Shown piece by piece: positions 11,026 to 21,780 of a stretch of DNA of 64,000 bases. The stretch is taken from the NCBI GenBank assembly GCA_023213315.1, contig JAKCPI010005083.1, positions 1 to 64,000 on the forward strand. Reading direction: 5' to 3'. Within the stretch, counting starts at the first letter, position 1, and the number at the start of each line of letters is the position of its first letter. The translations under genes and the position numbers were made by a program. The stretch is from Euborellia annulipes (lineage: Eukaryota; Arthropoda; Insecta; Dermaptera; Anisolabididae). The notes beneath the pieces are model-generated. The model searched no databases. It was not told the DNA's origin and was given only the letters and a program-made list of their open reading frames with translations.

Positions 11026-11677
11026 TCTGGTGTGACTGGCGCACAGCATACAACTTTCTCTTACCTTCGGTAATCGAAAGTTATGTAATGTGCTTGTCAC
11101 ACCAGATTTTTTGTGTCAACATATATTTAGTTCCCGACAGTACATTTGAATTCAGATGTAAAATTTATAAGTATGGGAAAATATTTATATTATTTTGTTA
11201 CCATGGCAACCATTTCTCATATCTTTCCAATGAAATACAAGAGTAAAGTAGTCTTCAGAAGATTTCAATGGCAAAATGAGAATATACATTTTAAAGAGAA
11301 TCTAAAAAATAATTGATTTATGAATTAGAAAAAAAATCGTTGGAGCGAATTTTGAGAAAATCGAGAAAAAGTGAAAAAGAACATCAGTAAAGTACTAGTA
11401 CTCTTTGGCCGATTTTGTTCAAAAGCTTATTTACACGCTCCAGGGGGGTATCTAACTTAAATATTAAATTTCAACCTCCTAGCTCAATTCCTTCATGCTT
11501 AAAATTGAACACACATCCACCCACAGACAGACCATGTCGCGAAAAACACTTTTTGGAATCAGGGGACCTCGAAACGTATATATCCATCAAAATCTCGACA
11601 TCGAATTTTTGAGATGAAACCAATACTTTCTCTCTCTATATAATAACATATACGATATATAGAGGTAAGAGAAAGTA
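11026..11677 (+). mobile_element. Non-autonomous element with hairpin at both ends (family A), full copy
   Basis: The left end 'tctggtgtgactgg' forms a hairpin with 'cttgtcacaccaga' about 75 bases on. The right end has 'actttctctctatata' facing 'agaggtaagagaaagta'. The internal landmarks are 'gtttaccatgg'-like sequence, 'agtaaagtactagtactc' and 'gaccatgtcgcgaaaa'. It sits within the unit's downstream block, which reads 'cagatgaaaaa' before it and 'agaggttaatcaaa' after. No coding capacity. Hairpin ends starting with TC hint at a Helitron-like or foldback element, but I cannot decide. Confidence 0.8.
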
Positions 11678-11813
11678 AAAAGAGGTTAATCAAATATAAA
11701 TAAAAACAAATTCCTATTCTAATCTAAGCGGTTTTGTTAAAAAAAAAAAGAATTATTTCAGGTGCCAGTCAGTCATCCAGTGATGAGACAAACCAGAATC
11801 CAAAATAAAATAC

Positions 11814-12226
11814 TTAATTAGAATGTATACGTTTGATATGTTTTGTGAGGTTTGATTTCTTTTTAAACTTATAAGTGCAAAAAATGCATTGAAATTTAGG
11901 CTCAACGCCACATTCATCCTTTAAATGTCGTGTCAAATCGTTTTTATATTTATAATCTCTATTACATTTGTGACAACGAAAGATTTCCTGTATCGAATCG
12001 TTATGAATAGATTTGATATGACGTTTCATGTTATATTTTTCAATAAAACGCGCAGGGCAATGGGGACAGGCAAAGGGCTTAACCAGAGGAGTACATTTTA
12101 AAACAATATGTTCATTTAAATCAGTAGTTGATGTGAATTGTAGTCTACATTTAGGACAACGAAATTTCGTTTCTTCTCGTCGATTTTCAGGCATGGTCAT
12201 TAACTCATAATTAAACCAGATAGAAT
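11814..12226 (-). CDS. lola: lola-like alternative terminal exon, array copy 7, four intact fingers
   Basis: Close relative of copy 6 (D-S-I-W-F-N-Y-E-L-M-T-M start) with acceptor tttgtattttacag. Finger 1 is complete (C24, C27, H40, C45). Fingers 2, 3 and 4 keep all ligands. Finger 2 helix is E, Y, N, R, differing from copy 6 at position 6. Finger 3 is N, D, R. Finger 4 has K at 6, and Phe at the core aromatic position where most array copies have Cys. Ends I-H-S-N-stop. The finger 1/2 linker reads T-P-L-V-K-P. The exon is open and looks functional. Confidence 0.88.
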
Positions 12227-12321
12227 CTGTAAAATACAAATATACACAAGATTTAATTCAAAAACGTATTTAGAGTTTAGAAATAATAATAAAAAAAAAT
12301 CGTTATTTTATATAAAAAAAA

Positions 12322-12600
12322 TCTGGTGTGACTGGCGCACAGCACACAACTTTCTCTTACCTTCGGTAATCGAAAGTTGTGTACTGTGCTTGTCACACCA
12401 GATTTTTTGTGTCTACATATATTTAGTTCCCGACAGTACGGAACATATGAATTCAGATGTAAAATTTATAAGTATGGGAAAATATTTATATTTTGTTACT
12501 ATGGCAACCATTTCTCCTATCTTCCCTATGAAATACAAGAGTAAAGTGGTCTTCAGAAGATTTCAATTGCAAAATGAGAATATACATTTGAAAAAAATGT
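12322..12600 (+). mobile_element. Family A element, left part only
   Basis: The left hairpin (tctggtgtgactgg ... cttgtcacaccaga) and about 200 bases of the interior match the copy at 11026. The right end is missing. It lies about 100 bases upstream of the copy 7 acceptor, within the intron side of the unit. Confidence 0.75.
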
Positions 12601-12917
12601 GTTATAAAAAATCAGAAATAAAACATTAATATATTATATTACTGAAAATAAAACACATAGTGCTAAGAGTAAACACCTCTTATAAAGCTATTAATTTATA
12701 ATATATTTAAATCAGATTCTACTAAATCAAATTGAAGAGAAAATAAAAATAACAGGGACTTTTCCATCTTCTTCGGGGCTTTGGCCAAAAAGATTTTAAT
12801 AAATAAAATATAAAACAGTTTGTTTTAGAAATTGCAATTTTTATTTGAACCAAAAATAAACAAAATATAATTTTATTATTAAAACTAAGATAATATTTAT
12901 TTAAAAAATTTTTTTTT

Positions 12918-13076
12918 GCCCTCGGGGCTTGGTGTAGGGGTTAGCGTGCTAACCTCGTATACCAAAAGTCGCGGGTTCGGACACCAGGCAGTCCGATGAT
13001 TTTATTTAAGCCATTTGGATGTAACATTAAGGGTGAGTGTGAATGAGGAAAAAGTGTTTAAACAAAAAAAAAAATT
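12918..13076 (+). repeat. tRNA-derived SINE, plus strand
   Basis: A box-like 'ggtgtaggggttagcgtg' and B box-like 'gcgggttcggacacc' are spaced as in a tRNA. They are followed by an unrelated tail with 'gtgagtgtgaatgagg' and a poly-A run. A tail of the same kind ends the stretch near 16530-16583. The head lacks a good acceptor stem, so it is a SINE and not a tRNA gene. Confidence 0.7.
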
Positions 13077-13372
13077 TTTAACGTCTGTTACAGACATCTA
13101 AGAACCACGACTATATAAATTTAACTTTGAAAAACAATTGAGAATCTAACTATTGCACAAGAGGTGAGACCCCTACCTTTGTGCTAGGTCTCAGATACAA
13201 GAAAATTATATTTTAAAAATATTGCTATAACTGATTAAACTAGAATATCAGATGAAAAAGGGAGGTTTAACATATTTAAATAAAATAATCTAAGTGATTT
13301 TGTTAAAAAAAGAATTATTCCAAGTGCCAGTCAGTCCAGTGATGTGACAAATCGGCACCCAAAATAAAATAT

Positions 13373-13791
13373 TTAATTGGAATGTTTACGTTTGATATGC
13401 GCTAGGAGGTTTGAGTTCTTTTTACATTTATAAGTGCAAATATTGCATTGAAATTTGGGCTCAACGCTACATTCATCCTTTAAATGTCGTGTTAAATCAG
13501 CTTTATATTTATAATCTTTATTACATTTGTGGCAACGAAAGATTTCCTGTATCGAATCGTTATGAATAGAGTTGATATGACGTTTCACGCAGTATTTCTC
13601 AGTGAAACGTGTAGGGCAATAGGGACAGGCAAAGGGCCTATCCCTATCCCGAGAGGTACATTTTAAAAATGTATTTTCGCTCAAATCGGTAGATGGTGTG
13701 AATTGTAGTTCACCTTTAGGCCAACGAAATTTCATTTCTTCACGTCGATTTTCAGGGATGGTCATAAACTCATAATTAACCCAGATAGAAT
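13373..13791 (-). CDS. lola: lola-like alternative terminal exon, array copy 8
   Basis: Standard acceptor; starts D-S-I-W-V-N-Y-E-F. Finger 1 has lost both early cysteines (F-R-W-P-K-G) and its His (S-E-N), while the last Cys remains. Two extra residues (R-D repeated) lengthen the finger 1/2 linker. Fingers 2, 3 and 4 are intact. In finger 3 the usual E-C-G is E-C-S. Finger 2 helix is E, Y, C, R; finger 3 is A, D, R; finger 4 has N at 1 and A at 6. Ends H-S-N-stop. A three-finger end is likely. Confidence 0.85.
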
Positions 13792-14210
13792 CTGTAAAAT
13801 ACAAATATATACTAGATTTAATTTAAAAAGTTATTTAAGGTGTGTAGAAATAAAAATAAATGTTATTTTATATAGGCCTAAAATAATTTGCTAACGGAAA
13901 AACTGGAGATCCAAAAACAGAAAAAACACATTTTTAAAAAGGTTGAAGTATTCGTATTTTTTACATTTAAGAAATGAAGTATAAAACGAATTGTGGCTGT
14001 TATATAAATAAGATTAATGAGATGAAGAGGATGCAGCCAATAATAAATAAAAAGCATCTATAAGCTAATAATAAATAAAAAAACATCTATAAGAAATGAA
14101 GCAAATTCATACAATTAAAATATGTTTTTTGCTTAAATACATAAAAAATTAAATAATTCCTGGTGTTAATAAGTGATGTTACAAACTTGTACAAAATATA
14201 AAATTGGTAT

Positions 14211-14617
14211 TTAATTGAAATGTTTACGTTTGATATGCTCTTTGAGAGAAGATTTCTTTTTACACTTATAAGGACAAAAATTGCATTGAAATTTAGGCTC
14301 AACGCCACATTCATCCTTTAAATGTCGGTTCAAATCAGTTTTATATTTATAATCTCTATTACATTTATGACAACGAAAGATTTCCTGTATCGAATCGTTA
14401 TGAATGGAATTGATATGACCTTTCAGGTGATGTTTCTGAATGAAACGCAAAGGGCAGTGAGGACAGGCGAAGGGCCTAGGGGTATCACATTTTAAAACTA
14501 AACTATGTTCTTTTAAATGAGTATTTGTTGAGAATTCTAGTTTAGGACTACGAAATTTCATTTCTTCACGTCGATATTCAGTGACGGCCATTAATTCATC
14601 ATAAATCCCAAGACGAT
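14211..14617 (-). CDS. lola: lola-like alternative terminal exon, array copy 9
   Basis: Acceptor tttgtattttacag. It starts D-R-L-G-I-Y-D-E-L-M-A-V-T. Finger 1 has R-S-P-K-L in place of CxxC; the later H and C survive with one inserted residue. Fingers 2-4 are intact. Finger 2 helix is Q, H, H, G; finger 3 is T, D, R; finger 4 has S at 3 and E at 6, the only acidic-Glu version. Ends H-F-N-stop, as copy 3 does. The spacer to copy 8 is only about 420 bases. Confidence 0.85.
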
Positions 14618-14845
14618 CTGTAAAATACAAATATAGACTAGATTTAATTTAACAACTTATTTGAGTGTTTAGAAATTTAAAAAAAAAAAAAAATTATTTC
14701 ATGGAAAAAAAACTAAGTTGAAAAAGAGGTTAATCAAAAAAAAAAATAAAAAAAAAATTATTCATAATCTAAGTGATAATTTAAAAAAAAAGAATTATTC
14801 CAGGTGCCACTCAGTCATCCATTGATGTAACAAACCAGCACCCAC

Positions 14846-15221
14846 TTAATGTTTACGTTTGATATGCTCTTTAAGGGATTGCATTGACAATTTGGCTCAA
14901 TACAGCATTCATCCTTTAGATGTTGATTCAAATATTTTTTATATTTATCTCTATTACATTTATGAGAACGAAAGATTTTCCTATTGAATCATTATGAATA
15001 GAATTGAAATGGCGTTTTATGTAATATTTGTCAATGAAACTTGCAGGGCAATGGGGACAGGCAAAGGGCTTTTCCCGAGGAGTGCATTTTAAAACTATAT
15101 GTTCATTTAAATCAGTAAGTAAATGATGTGAATTGTAGACTACATTTAAGACAACGAAATATCATTTCTTCTCGTCGATTTTCAGGGATGGTCATTAACT
15201 CATAATTAACCCAGAGAGAAT
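14846..15221 (-). pseudogene. lola-like zinc-finger pseudoexon
   Basis: Acceptor and N-terminal part are preserved (D-S-L-W-V-N-Y-E-L-M-T-I), followed by C-L-K-C of finger 1. The frame is then broken near 15110-15125, where extra bases ('agtaagtaaatgatg' against the usual 'agtagttgatg') bring in a stop. Further damage follows: bases missing near 14950 and 14975, and about 28 bases lost from finger 4 near 14880. The end still reads H-I-K-R-K-H-stop. Its finger 2 segment resembles copies 6 and 7. Clearly a decayed copy. Confidence 0.85.
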
Positions 15222-15610
15222 CTGTAAAATACAAATATATACAAGTTTTAATTTAAAAACTTATTTAGGGAGTGTAGAAATAAAAATAAATGTTATTTTA
15301 TAAAAAAATAATTTGCTAACGGAAAAAACTGGAGAACACCAGAACAGTAAACACATTTAAAGTGAGTTGTAATATATATATACTGAAGAAGACATAGAAA
15401 AGTAGAAATAAAAAAAAAAAAAAAACACTTTTATTTAAAATTAACGAAAATTAGAGAAATTATTAAAATTATCGAATATTCATGACTAGAGACCGGACAA
15501 AAAAGCATAAAAAAATGGAAAAAAAAGTGCTTAAAAAAGCATCAAAAACTTGAATAAAAAGTTGTTAAATAAGCATAAAAGTTGAAAAAAAGCATCTCAT
15601 AAGCAATTTT

Positions 15611-16305
15611 TACTTTCTCTTACCTATGTATATATGTAATATATATATAGAGAGAAAGTATTGGTTTCATGTCAAAAATTCGATGTCGAGATTTCGATGG
15701 ATCTTCACGTTTTGAGGTCCCCTGAATCCAAAAAAGTGGTTTTCGCGACATGGTCTGTCTGTGGGTGGGTGTGTGGGTGGGTGGGTGTGTGGGTGGGTGG
15801 GTGTGTGTGTGTGTCTGTGTTCACTTTTAAGCATGAAGGAATTGAGCTATGAGGCTGAAATTTTATATATAAGTTAAACACCCCCCGGGACCGGAAAAAT
15901 AAGCTTTTAATCAAAATCGGCCAAAGAGTACTAGTACTTTACTGATGTACTTTTTCAGTTTTTTTCGATTTTCTCAAAATTCGCTCTAACGATTTTGATT
16001 AAAATTCAAAAATCAATTATTTTTTAGATGCTCTTTCAAATGTATATTCTCGTTTTGCCCTCAAAATTGTTTGAAGACCACTTTACTCTTGCACTCCATA
16101 GAAAAGATAGGAGAAATGGTTGCCATGGTAACAAAATATAAATATTTTCCCATACTTATAAATTTTACATCTGAATTCAAATATTCCCTACTGCCGGGAA
16201 CTAAATACATGTCGACACAAAAAATCTGGTGTGACAAGCACAGTACACAACTTTCGATTACCGAAGGTAAGAGAAAGTTGTGTGCTGTGCGACAGTCACA
16301 CCAGA
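15611..16305 (-). mobile_element. Family A element, full copy, reverse orientation
   Basis: It begins 'tactttctcttacc' and ends 'cagtcacaccaga', the mirror of the copy at 11026. A GT-rich minisatellite has grown inside it at about 15762-15815 (units such as gtgtgggtgggtgg). The A+T-rich right-end hairpin is at the left here. Inserted in the intron side of pseudoexon 14846-15221. Confidence 0.8.
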
Positions 16306-16600
16306 TTTTTACTCATACCAATGGCGTATACAAATTTTTTTTTAAAGAAACTAAATTTATTCCGTCCCGCCCTGCGAAAAATTTTGTTTTTGCGGAACCA
16401 AATTTTTTCACCCTGCGGAAAAAAATTTTTTACAGGGCTATATTTTTTCGCACTACGGGGTTTTTGGAATTTTTTTTTTTTTGGGGGGGCGGGCCCTCTT
16501 CCCCCCCCCCCCTTATATACGTCCCTGGTGTATGCGTGTGTGAATGAGAAAAAAGTGTTTTTTAATAAAAAAAAAAAAAAAAAATTATGAATATTCGTAA
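16306..16600 (+). repeat. Low-complexity stretch ending in a SINE-like tail
   Basis: Runs of T and the words 'ccctgcgaaaaattttgttt' and 'cactacggggtttttgg' resemble hAT-type interior debris, also seen near 28930-29050 and 31980. G and C homopolymers follow at 16480-16510. The last part, 'gcgtgtgtgaatgagaaa' plus poly-A, matches the tail of the SINE at 12918. No gene is present. Confidence 0.5.
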
Positions 16601-17013
16601 AATAAGTTCAAATAAGCACGAAAGGGAAAAAAAGCATGAAAACACAAAAAAAGCAAAAAAAGCATAAAAAATGCAATCTCAATACACTTAGTTTTTCCTA
16701 ATTCGTATAGAAATTAAATATCTAATGGTTGCTTATAAAATTGAGCAATAAGCATTTTGCTTAAAATCCGGTCTCTATTCATGACATAAAATAATAGCTC
16801 ATTGATAGTTTAAAAAATTATTTATACTTTGACAATCGGAATTCCGAAAAAAAAATACAATATTTCTTTATTATTCTTTTATTTGAAAAGCATGAAGTAT
16901 CAATATTTTTTACTTTTGAGAAATGAAGCAAATTCATACAATAAAAATAAGTCGTTTGCTCAAATACATAAAAAATAAAATAATTCCTGGAGCTAATAAG
17001 TCATCCAGTGATG

Positions 17014-17447
17014 TCATAAACTTGTACAAAAAATAAAATGCGTACTTAATGGGGATGTACACGTTTGATATGCGCTAAGAGGTTTGATTTTTTTACACCG
17101 ATAATTGCAAAAATTGCAATTAAATTTAGGCTCAACCCCGCATTCATCCTTTAGATGTTGGGTCAAACTTTGTTTATATTTATAATCTCTATTACATTTG
17201 TGACAACGAAATATTTCCTGTACTGAATCGTTATGAATAGAATTGATATGGCCTTTCAGGTGATGTTTCATAATGAAACGCAAAGGGCAGTGAGGACAGG
17301 CGAAGGGCCTAGGAGTATCAGATTTTAAAACGCTATGTTCTTTTAAATAAGTACTTGCTGAGAATTCTAGTTTAGGACTATGAAATTTTATTTCTTCACG
17401 GCGATTTTCAGGGATGTTCATTAACTCATCATAAACCCCGTGAGGAT
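17014..17447 (-). CDS. lola: lola-like alternative terminal exon, array copy 10, last finger frameshifted
   Basis: Starts D-P-H-G-V-Y-D-E-L after the standard acceptor. Finger 1 has H-S-P-K-L and no CxxC. Fingers 2 (M, H, H, G) and 3 (Q, S, Q; ends D-E-C-G) are intact. In finger 4 a two-base loss after C-K-K, compared with the sister copies, shifts the frame near 17088. Both His are lost and a tail of about 20 unrelated residues follows to a later stop. A protein with two zinc fingers could still be made, but the finger 3-4 pair that defines the family is broken. Either a recent pseudoexon or a shortened isoform. Confidence 0.75.
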
Positions 17448-18028
17448 CTGTAAAATACAAATATTGACAAGTTATGTAATTTAATAACTTATTTATTGTG
17501 TAGAAAAAAAAATTGCTATTTCATAAAAAAAAAATAAATCATTTAGTACAGGAAAAAACTGGAGACACAAAGAACAGATAGAAAACTTTAGAGTTGTAAC
17601 ATATATATTGTATACTGAAGAAAAAAAAAAGCAAATATAAAAAAAAAAATGTTTTTTATTAAAATAAACTGAAAAAACGGCCTAAAACATTAATAAATAA
17701 AACAAAAAATAACTTAGTTTGTTTTAGAAATCCCAATTTTAATTTGAACCAAACATAGAATAAAAACAATTATTTTTATATATCGAAATGGAAGATGGGA
17801 AAAAACAAAAAAATAATTACAAATAACATTATTGAAACCAAGGTTATATTTTTTTGAACAAATTTTTTAAACGTCTTTAACAGACAGCCTCGTCTAAATA
17901 AATTCAATATAAATTTAATTTAGAAAAACAATTGTGAAGCGAACTCATGTACAAGAGCCGAGAGGTTTTTAAGATTTTCCAGGTCTGTAGCCGCCCTGGT
18001 CACAAACCGCCACCCAAAATAAAAATAC
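17448..18028. other. Non-coding array spacer
   Basis: Contains upstream-block sequence to about 17640 and downstream-block sequence from about 17690, with poly-A and poly-T runs. The last 70 bases carry 'ccgccctggtcacaaaccgc' in place of the usual 3' flank. No exon or transposon is recognised. Confidence 0.5.
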
Positions 18029-18441
18029 TTAATTGGAATGTTTACGTTTGATATGGTCTTTGAGGGAAGATTTCTTTTTACACTTATAAGTGCAAAAATT
18101 GCATTGAAATTTAGGCTCAACGCCACATTCATCTTTTAAATGTCGTGTCAGATCAGCTTTATATTTATAATCTTTATTACATTTGTGACAACGAAAGATT
18201 TCCTGTATCGAATCGTTATGAATAGATTTGATATGGCGTTTAACGTAATTTTTCTCAATGAAACGCGCAGGGCAATAGGGACAGGCAAAGGGCTTAACCC
18301 GAGGAGTACATTTTAAAACTATATGTTCATTTAAATCAGTAGATGATGTGAATTGTAGTTTACATTTAGGACAACAAAATTTCATTTCTTCACGTCGATT
18401 TTCAGGGATGGTCATTAACTCATCGTTAACCCAGAAATAAT
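18029..18441 (-). CDS. lola: lola-like alternative terminal exon, array copy 11, four intact fingers
   Basis: The acceptor is tttttgttttacag, a slightly better pyrimidine tract than in other copies. It starts D-Y-F-W-V-N-D-E-L. Finger 1 is complete (C24, C27, H40, C45, with an extra Cys at 23). Fingers 2-4 are intact. Finger 2 helix is E, N, Y, R; finger 3 is A, D, R; finger 4 has S at 3 and D at 6. Ends H-S-N-stop. The sequence upstream of the acceptor differs from that of the sister copies because the 'aaatataga' segment is missing. Confidence 0.87.
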
Positions 18442-18871
18442 CTGTAAAACAAAAACAGAAAGAACACATTTAACTTACGAGTTCTTACATACATACTGTA
18501 AAAATCTAAAAAATATAAAATATAAACGGTAATTTAAAAAAAATGCTTTCATTTAAAAACAAAAAAGAGAGAAATAATTTCAGTTATGTGTTCAAATTTT
18601 TGAATAATCATAAAGTAAAATAAAAGCGTTAATTTTTATTTGTTTGTATAATTATTCATTCTTTGACCACAAGAATTCCGAAAAAAAATTACAATATTTC
18701 TTTATTACTCTTTTATTTGAAAAAAATATCCCTGTTTTTCTCCTTACAGAAATGAAGCAAATTAATATACGTTTTTTGCTCAAATACATAAAAAATAAAA
18801 TAAAATAATTCATGGTGCTAATTATAGTCATCCAGTGATGTAACAAACTTATAAAAAAATAAAATCCATAC

Positions 18872-18982
18872 TTAATTGGAATGTATACGTTTGATATGCA
18901 CTGTGAGGTTTAATTTCTGTTTACACCGATAATGGCAAAAATTGCAAAGAAATTTAGGCTTAACGCCGCATTCATCCTTTAG
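18872..18982 (-). pseudogene. lola-like zinc-finger exon fragment (finger 4 end)
   Basis: In frame from L-K-D-E-C-G-V-K-P-K-F through a complete finger 4 (CNFC, H, H) to I-H-S-N-stop. Upstream on the minus strand the sequence switches abruptly to the Harbinger-like element at 18983. Fingers 1-3 and the acceptor are not found on the far side of that element. The remaining part has no internal stop, so the truncation may be recent. Confidence 0.8.
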
Positions 18983-19498
18983 GCTGACCGCACACGGTCG
19001 ATTTTAAATCGACTAAACTATTTAGTTGAATTGGCCTAAATTTGTGATGCATAATCAATTTTTGCCCAACTAAACTGTTTAGTTGTGTAGTATGCGCACA
19101 GGTGATCGATATCGACTCAACTTTTTAATTCCATTATTGTTCAATATTGTATTATATTTGGACCTTCAACGGTAAAGATGTTAAAAAAGAAGGCATTATT
19201 AATTTCTTTATTATATATCAAAAAAGAAAATCGAAAAAAATCCAAAACGGTGGTACTGGGTCCATCCAATAAATAGTGAGAGACTAAGAAAAGGAGCTTT
19301 CCACAGGCTCTATAAAAAATTCTTACAACATCCCGAAAAGTTTTTTAATTGATGAGGATGAGTATGGGTGTAAATAGTAATATAATATTATTCCTGAATT
19401 TATGCTCTATTTATGATTTTTAAATTGAAATTTTGCAATTTATAATTTTTTTTTTTAATTGGCCAACTAAACTGTCGATCGTGTGCGCGCTTCAATAG
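18983..19498 (+). mobile_element. PIF/Harbinger-like element with HARBI1-type protein fragment
   Basis: The ends 'gaccgcacacggtcga' and 'tcgatcgtgtgcgcgctt' form imperfect terminal inverted repeats. Inside, on the plus strand at about 19236-19349, a frame reads K-R-W-Y-W-V-H-P-I-N-S-E-R-L-R-K-G-A-F-H and then L-Y-K-K-F-L-Q-H-P-E-K-F-F-N before two stops. The WVHPIN motif followed by F-H-x-L-x-x-x-L and E-K-F-F-N is typical of the N-terminal part of HARBI1-like Harbinger nucleases. The DDE part is missing, so this is a deletion derivative. Confidence 0.75.
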
Positions 19499-19584
19499 GC
19501 AGCTAAGACATTATAAGAGTTGAGAGATAGTTGCTCGACTTTTTAATCAAAAGTGCAGATCGATCACATTTGATTAAAAAATCG

Positions 19585-19900
19585 AGTTATTGCTCCTTCT
19601 CAAACACCAGGCTCACACAGTTCGGCAAAATCCCGGTTACGCAGTCGGATGTAATGCCCCTTTTCAACCACCGGGCAGTTCCTGGGTTATCCAGTCTGAG
19701 TAATCCTCATTTTTAAGGCACATCGGCCACCTCAAATTGCCCTTTTTGTCTGTAGGATGAGGATTTTCTTCCAATTTCCCACCCTATGAGGAGACTTCGG
19801 CAAAGTTTGAATTATTTCCGGCAAGCTGGATTCGAACCTGAGACGTGTTGAGACTTAAAATCCGTAATCCACAGCATAGCCACTTGCTTCCTCTTAAATA
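19585..19900 (-). repeat. tRNA-derived SINE, minus strand (copy 1)
   Basis: On the minus strand the head reads 'gtggctatgctgtggattac' (A box-like) and 'tcaggttcgaatccagc' (B box). It is followed by a body with 'gaggagacttcggcaaagtt' in plus orientation. A second copy lies at 21545-21780. After both copies the plus strand continues with the same array sequence (aaatataatg, then taaaatataacacagtt). Confidence 0.75.
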
Positions 19901-20012
19901 TAATGCTATAAAAAGTGGCCAAAAAAAAATTAATAAATAAAATATAACACAGTTGATTTTAGAAATTTAAATTTTTATTTGAATCAGATATAGATAGAAT
20001 AAAAATATTTAT

Positions 20013-20353
20013 TACTTTCTCTTACATCTATAAATGTTAATACATAGAGAGAGAAAGTATTGGATTCTTGTCGAAAATTTGATGTCGAGATTTTGATGGA
20101 TATACACGTTTTGAGGTCCCATGAATCCAAAAAAGTGGTTTTCGCAACATGGTCTGTTTGTCTGTGTGTGTTCAATTTTAAGCATGAAGGAATTGAGCTA
20201 CGAGGATGAAATTTTATATTTAAATTAGGCACTTCCCCCTCCCTCGAGCGTGAAAATAAGCTTTTAAACAAAATTGGCCAAAAAGTACTAGTACTTTACT
20301 GATGAACTTTTTCTGTTTGTTTTTTTCCTCAAAATTCGCTTTAACGATTTTGA
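20013..20353 (-). mobile_element. Family A element, right half, reverse orientation
   Basis: Begins 'tactttctcttacatc' with the terminal hairpin, then 'gaggtcccatgaatcc', 'gcaacatggtctgttt' and 'agtactagtactttactga'. The left hairpin end is absent. A forward-oriented partial copy follows at 20441, so the two form an inverted pair around unrelated sequence. Confidence 0.7.
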
Positions 20354-20440
20354 TTAAATTTTGGAGTTTAGGCTTTCACAATTGTTATCATTAGTAAAAT
20401 AATTTGATTTTCGGTTTATTTGTAATTTTTCAAAGGCAAA

Positions 20441-20700
20441 ATGAGAAAATACATTTTAAAGAGCATCGAAAAAATAATTGATTTTTGAATTTTAATCAAA
20501 ATCGCTGAAGCTAATTTTGAGAAATTCGAAAAAAAAACAAACAAACAGATAAACTACATCAGTAAAGTACTAGTACTTAACCATGAAGGTCGATTTTGTT
20601 CAAAAGCTTCGTTTTATGGGCCAGGGAGATACTTAACTTAAATATAAATTTCAACTTCCTAGCTCTTTTCATTTTTGAAATATTTTGTTCACAGACACAA
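20441..20700 (+). mobile_element. Family A element, internal part
   Basis: Matches the interior of the full copies from 'ggcaaaatgagaaaatacat' to the 'caacttcctagctctttt' region. Both ends are missing. It is followed by 'gcggcaacagtggcatcatt' and a poly-G run at about 20753-20768, similar to the debris near 26340-26390. Confidence 0.65.
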
Positions 20701-20922
20701 AGACAGGCCTACAATGATGCGGCAACAGTGGCATCATTTCAATTTTTTCTTGGGGGGGGGGGGGGGGTTCAAACATTTTTTTTTCTTAAAATTTACTTAC
20801 AAATAGGTACTCAAATTTGTCCAAAATATATTTATTTTAATTTTGCACAGTTTATATACTCGTAGATATATTTTAAAGTATTTTATTTAGAATAATATAA
20901 AATTGTTCAAAAAATAAAACAC

Positions 20923-21326
20923 TTAATTGGAATGTAAACGTTTGATATGCGTTTTGAGGCTTGATTTCTGTTTACACCGATAATTGCAAAAATTGCAATG
21001 AAATTTAGGCTCAACGCCGCATTCATCCTTTAGATGTTGAGTCAAACTTTGTTTATATTTATAATCTCTATTACATTTGTGACAACGAAAGATTTCCTGT
21101 ATTGAGTCGTTATGAATAGATTTGATATGGCGTTTCATGTTATGTTTAAAAATGAAACGCGTAGGACAATGGGGACAGGCGTAGGGCCTAGAGGTATCAC
21201 ATTTTAAATCCCTATGTTCTTTTAAATGAGTAGTTGTTGAGAATTCTAGTTTAGGACTACAAAATTTCACTTCTTCACGTCGATTTTCAGGTATGTATTT
21301 TAACCCATCATATACCCCGAGAGGAT
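20923..21326 (-). CDS. lola: lola-like alternative terminal exon, array copy 12
   Basis: The acceptor is tttctattttgcag (TCT replaces the usual TTG). The exon therefore extends further upstream than the first methionine would suggest: D-P-L-G-V-Y-D-G-L-K-Y-I-P-E-N then E-E-V-K-F. Finger 1 keeps one early Cys (F-C-S-P-K-L). Fingers 2, 3 and 4 are intact. Finger 2 helix is F, H, N, R; finger 3 is Q, S, Q, as in copy 10; finger 4 has Q at -1 and T at 6. Ends L-H-S-N-stop. The M-to-V change in E-E-V-K has no consequence if entry is by splicing. Confidence 0.83.
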
Positions 21327-21544
21327 CTGCAAAATAGAAATATAGGCAAGATACAATTTAAAAACTTATTTAAGCAGTTTAAAAATAAAACAAAAAATTA
21401 GTAAATTTATTTAAAAATAATTAATTTGCTAGTGGAAAAAACTGGAAAATTCTATAAAACAAAAAAAATTGATTCAAGAGTTGTAACATACTGAAGAAGA
21501 CTAAAAAAGAAAAGTAAAATTAAAATATATTGGATTTGGATTTT

Positions 21545-21780
21545 ATGAGGTATGCTCCTTCTCAAACACCCGCCTCACAAGTTCTTGGGTTACCCAGTCA
21601 GAGTAATCGTCATTTTTAAGGCACACCCCTTGTGTCTATGGGGTGAAATTTTCTTCCACTTTCCAAACAAAAGAGGAGACTTCGGGAAGGTTTGAATTAT
21701 TTCTGGCAAGCTGGTTTCGAACGAATTGTGTTGAAATTTCAGATCTGTAATCCAGAGCTTAGCCACTTGCCTCCTCTTAA
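21545..21780 (-). repeat. tRNA-derived SINE, minus strand (copy 2)
   Basis: Same family as 19585-19900, with 'ccttctcaaacacccgcctc', 'gaggagacttcgggaaggtt' and a decayed B box ('gctggtttcgaacgaattgt'). The downstream plus-strand sequence (aaatataatgatataaaa) is the same array sequence as after copy 1. Confidence 0.75.

Noticed and set aside
12918..13000. A tRNA gene
   Set aside because: A and B boxes are present but the acceptor stem does not pair and a SINE tail with poly-A follows.
15661..15914. Protein frames across the GT-rich minisatellite
   Set aside because: The low-complexity translation (repeated G-W-V or T-H-P) comes from the minisatellite in a transposon copy.
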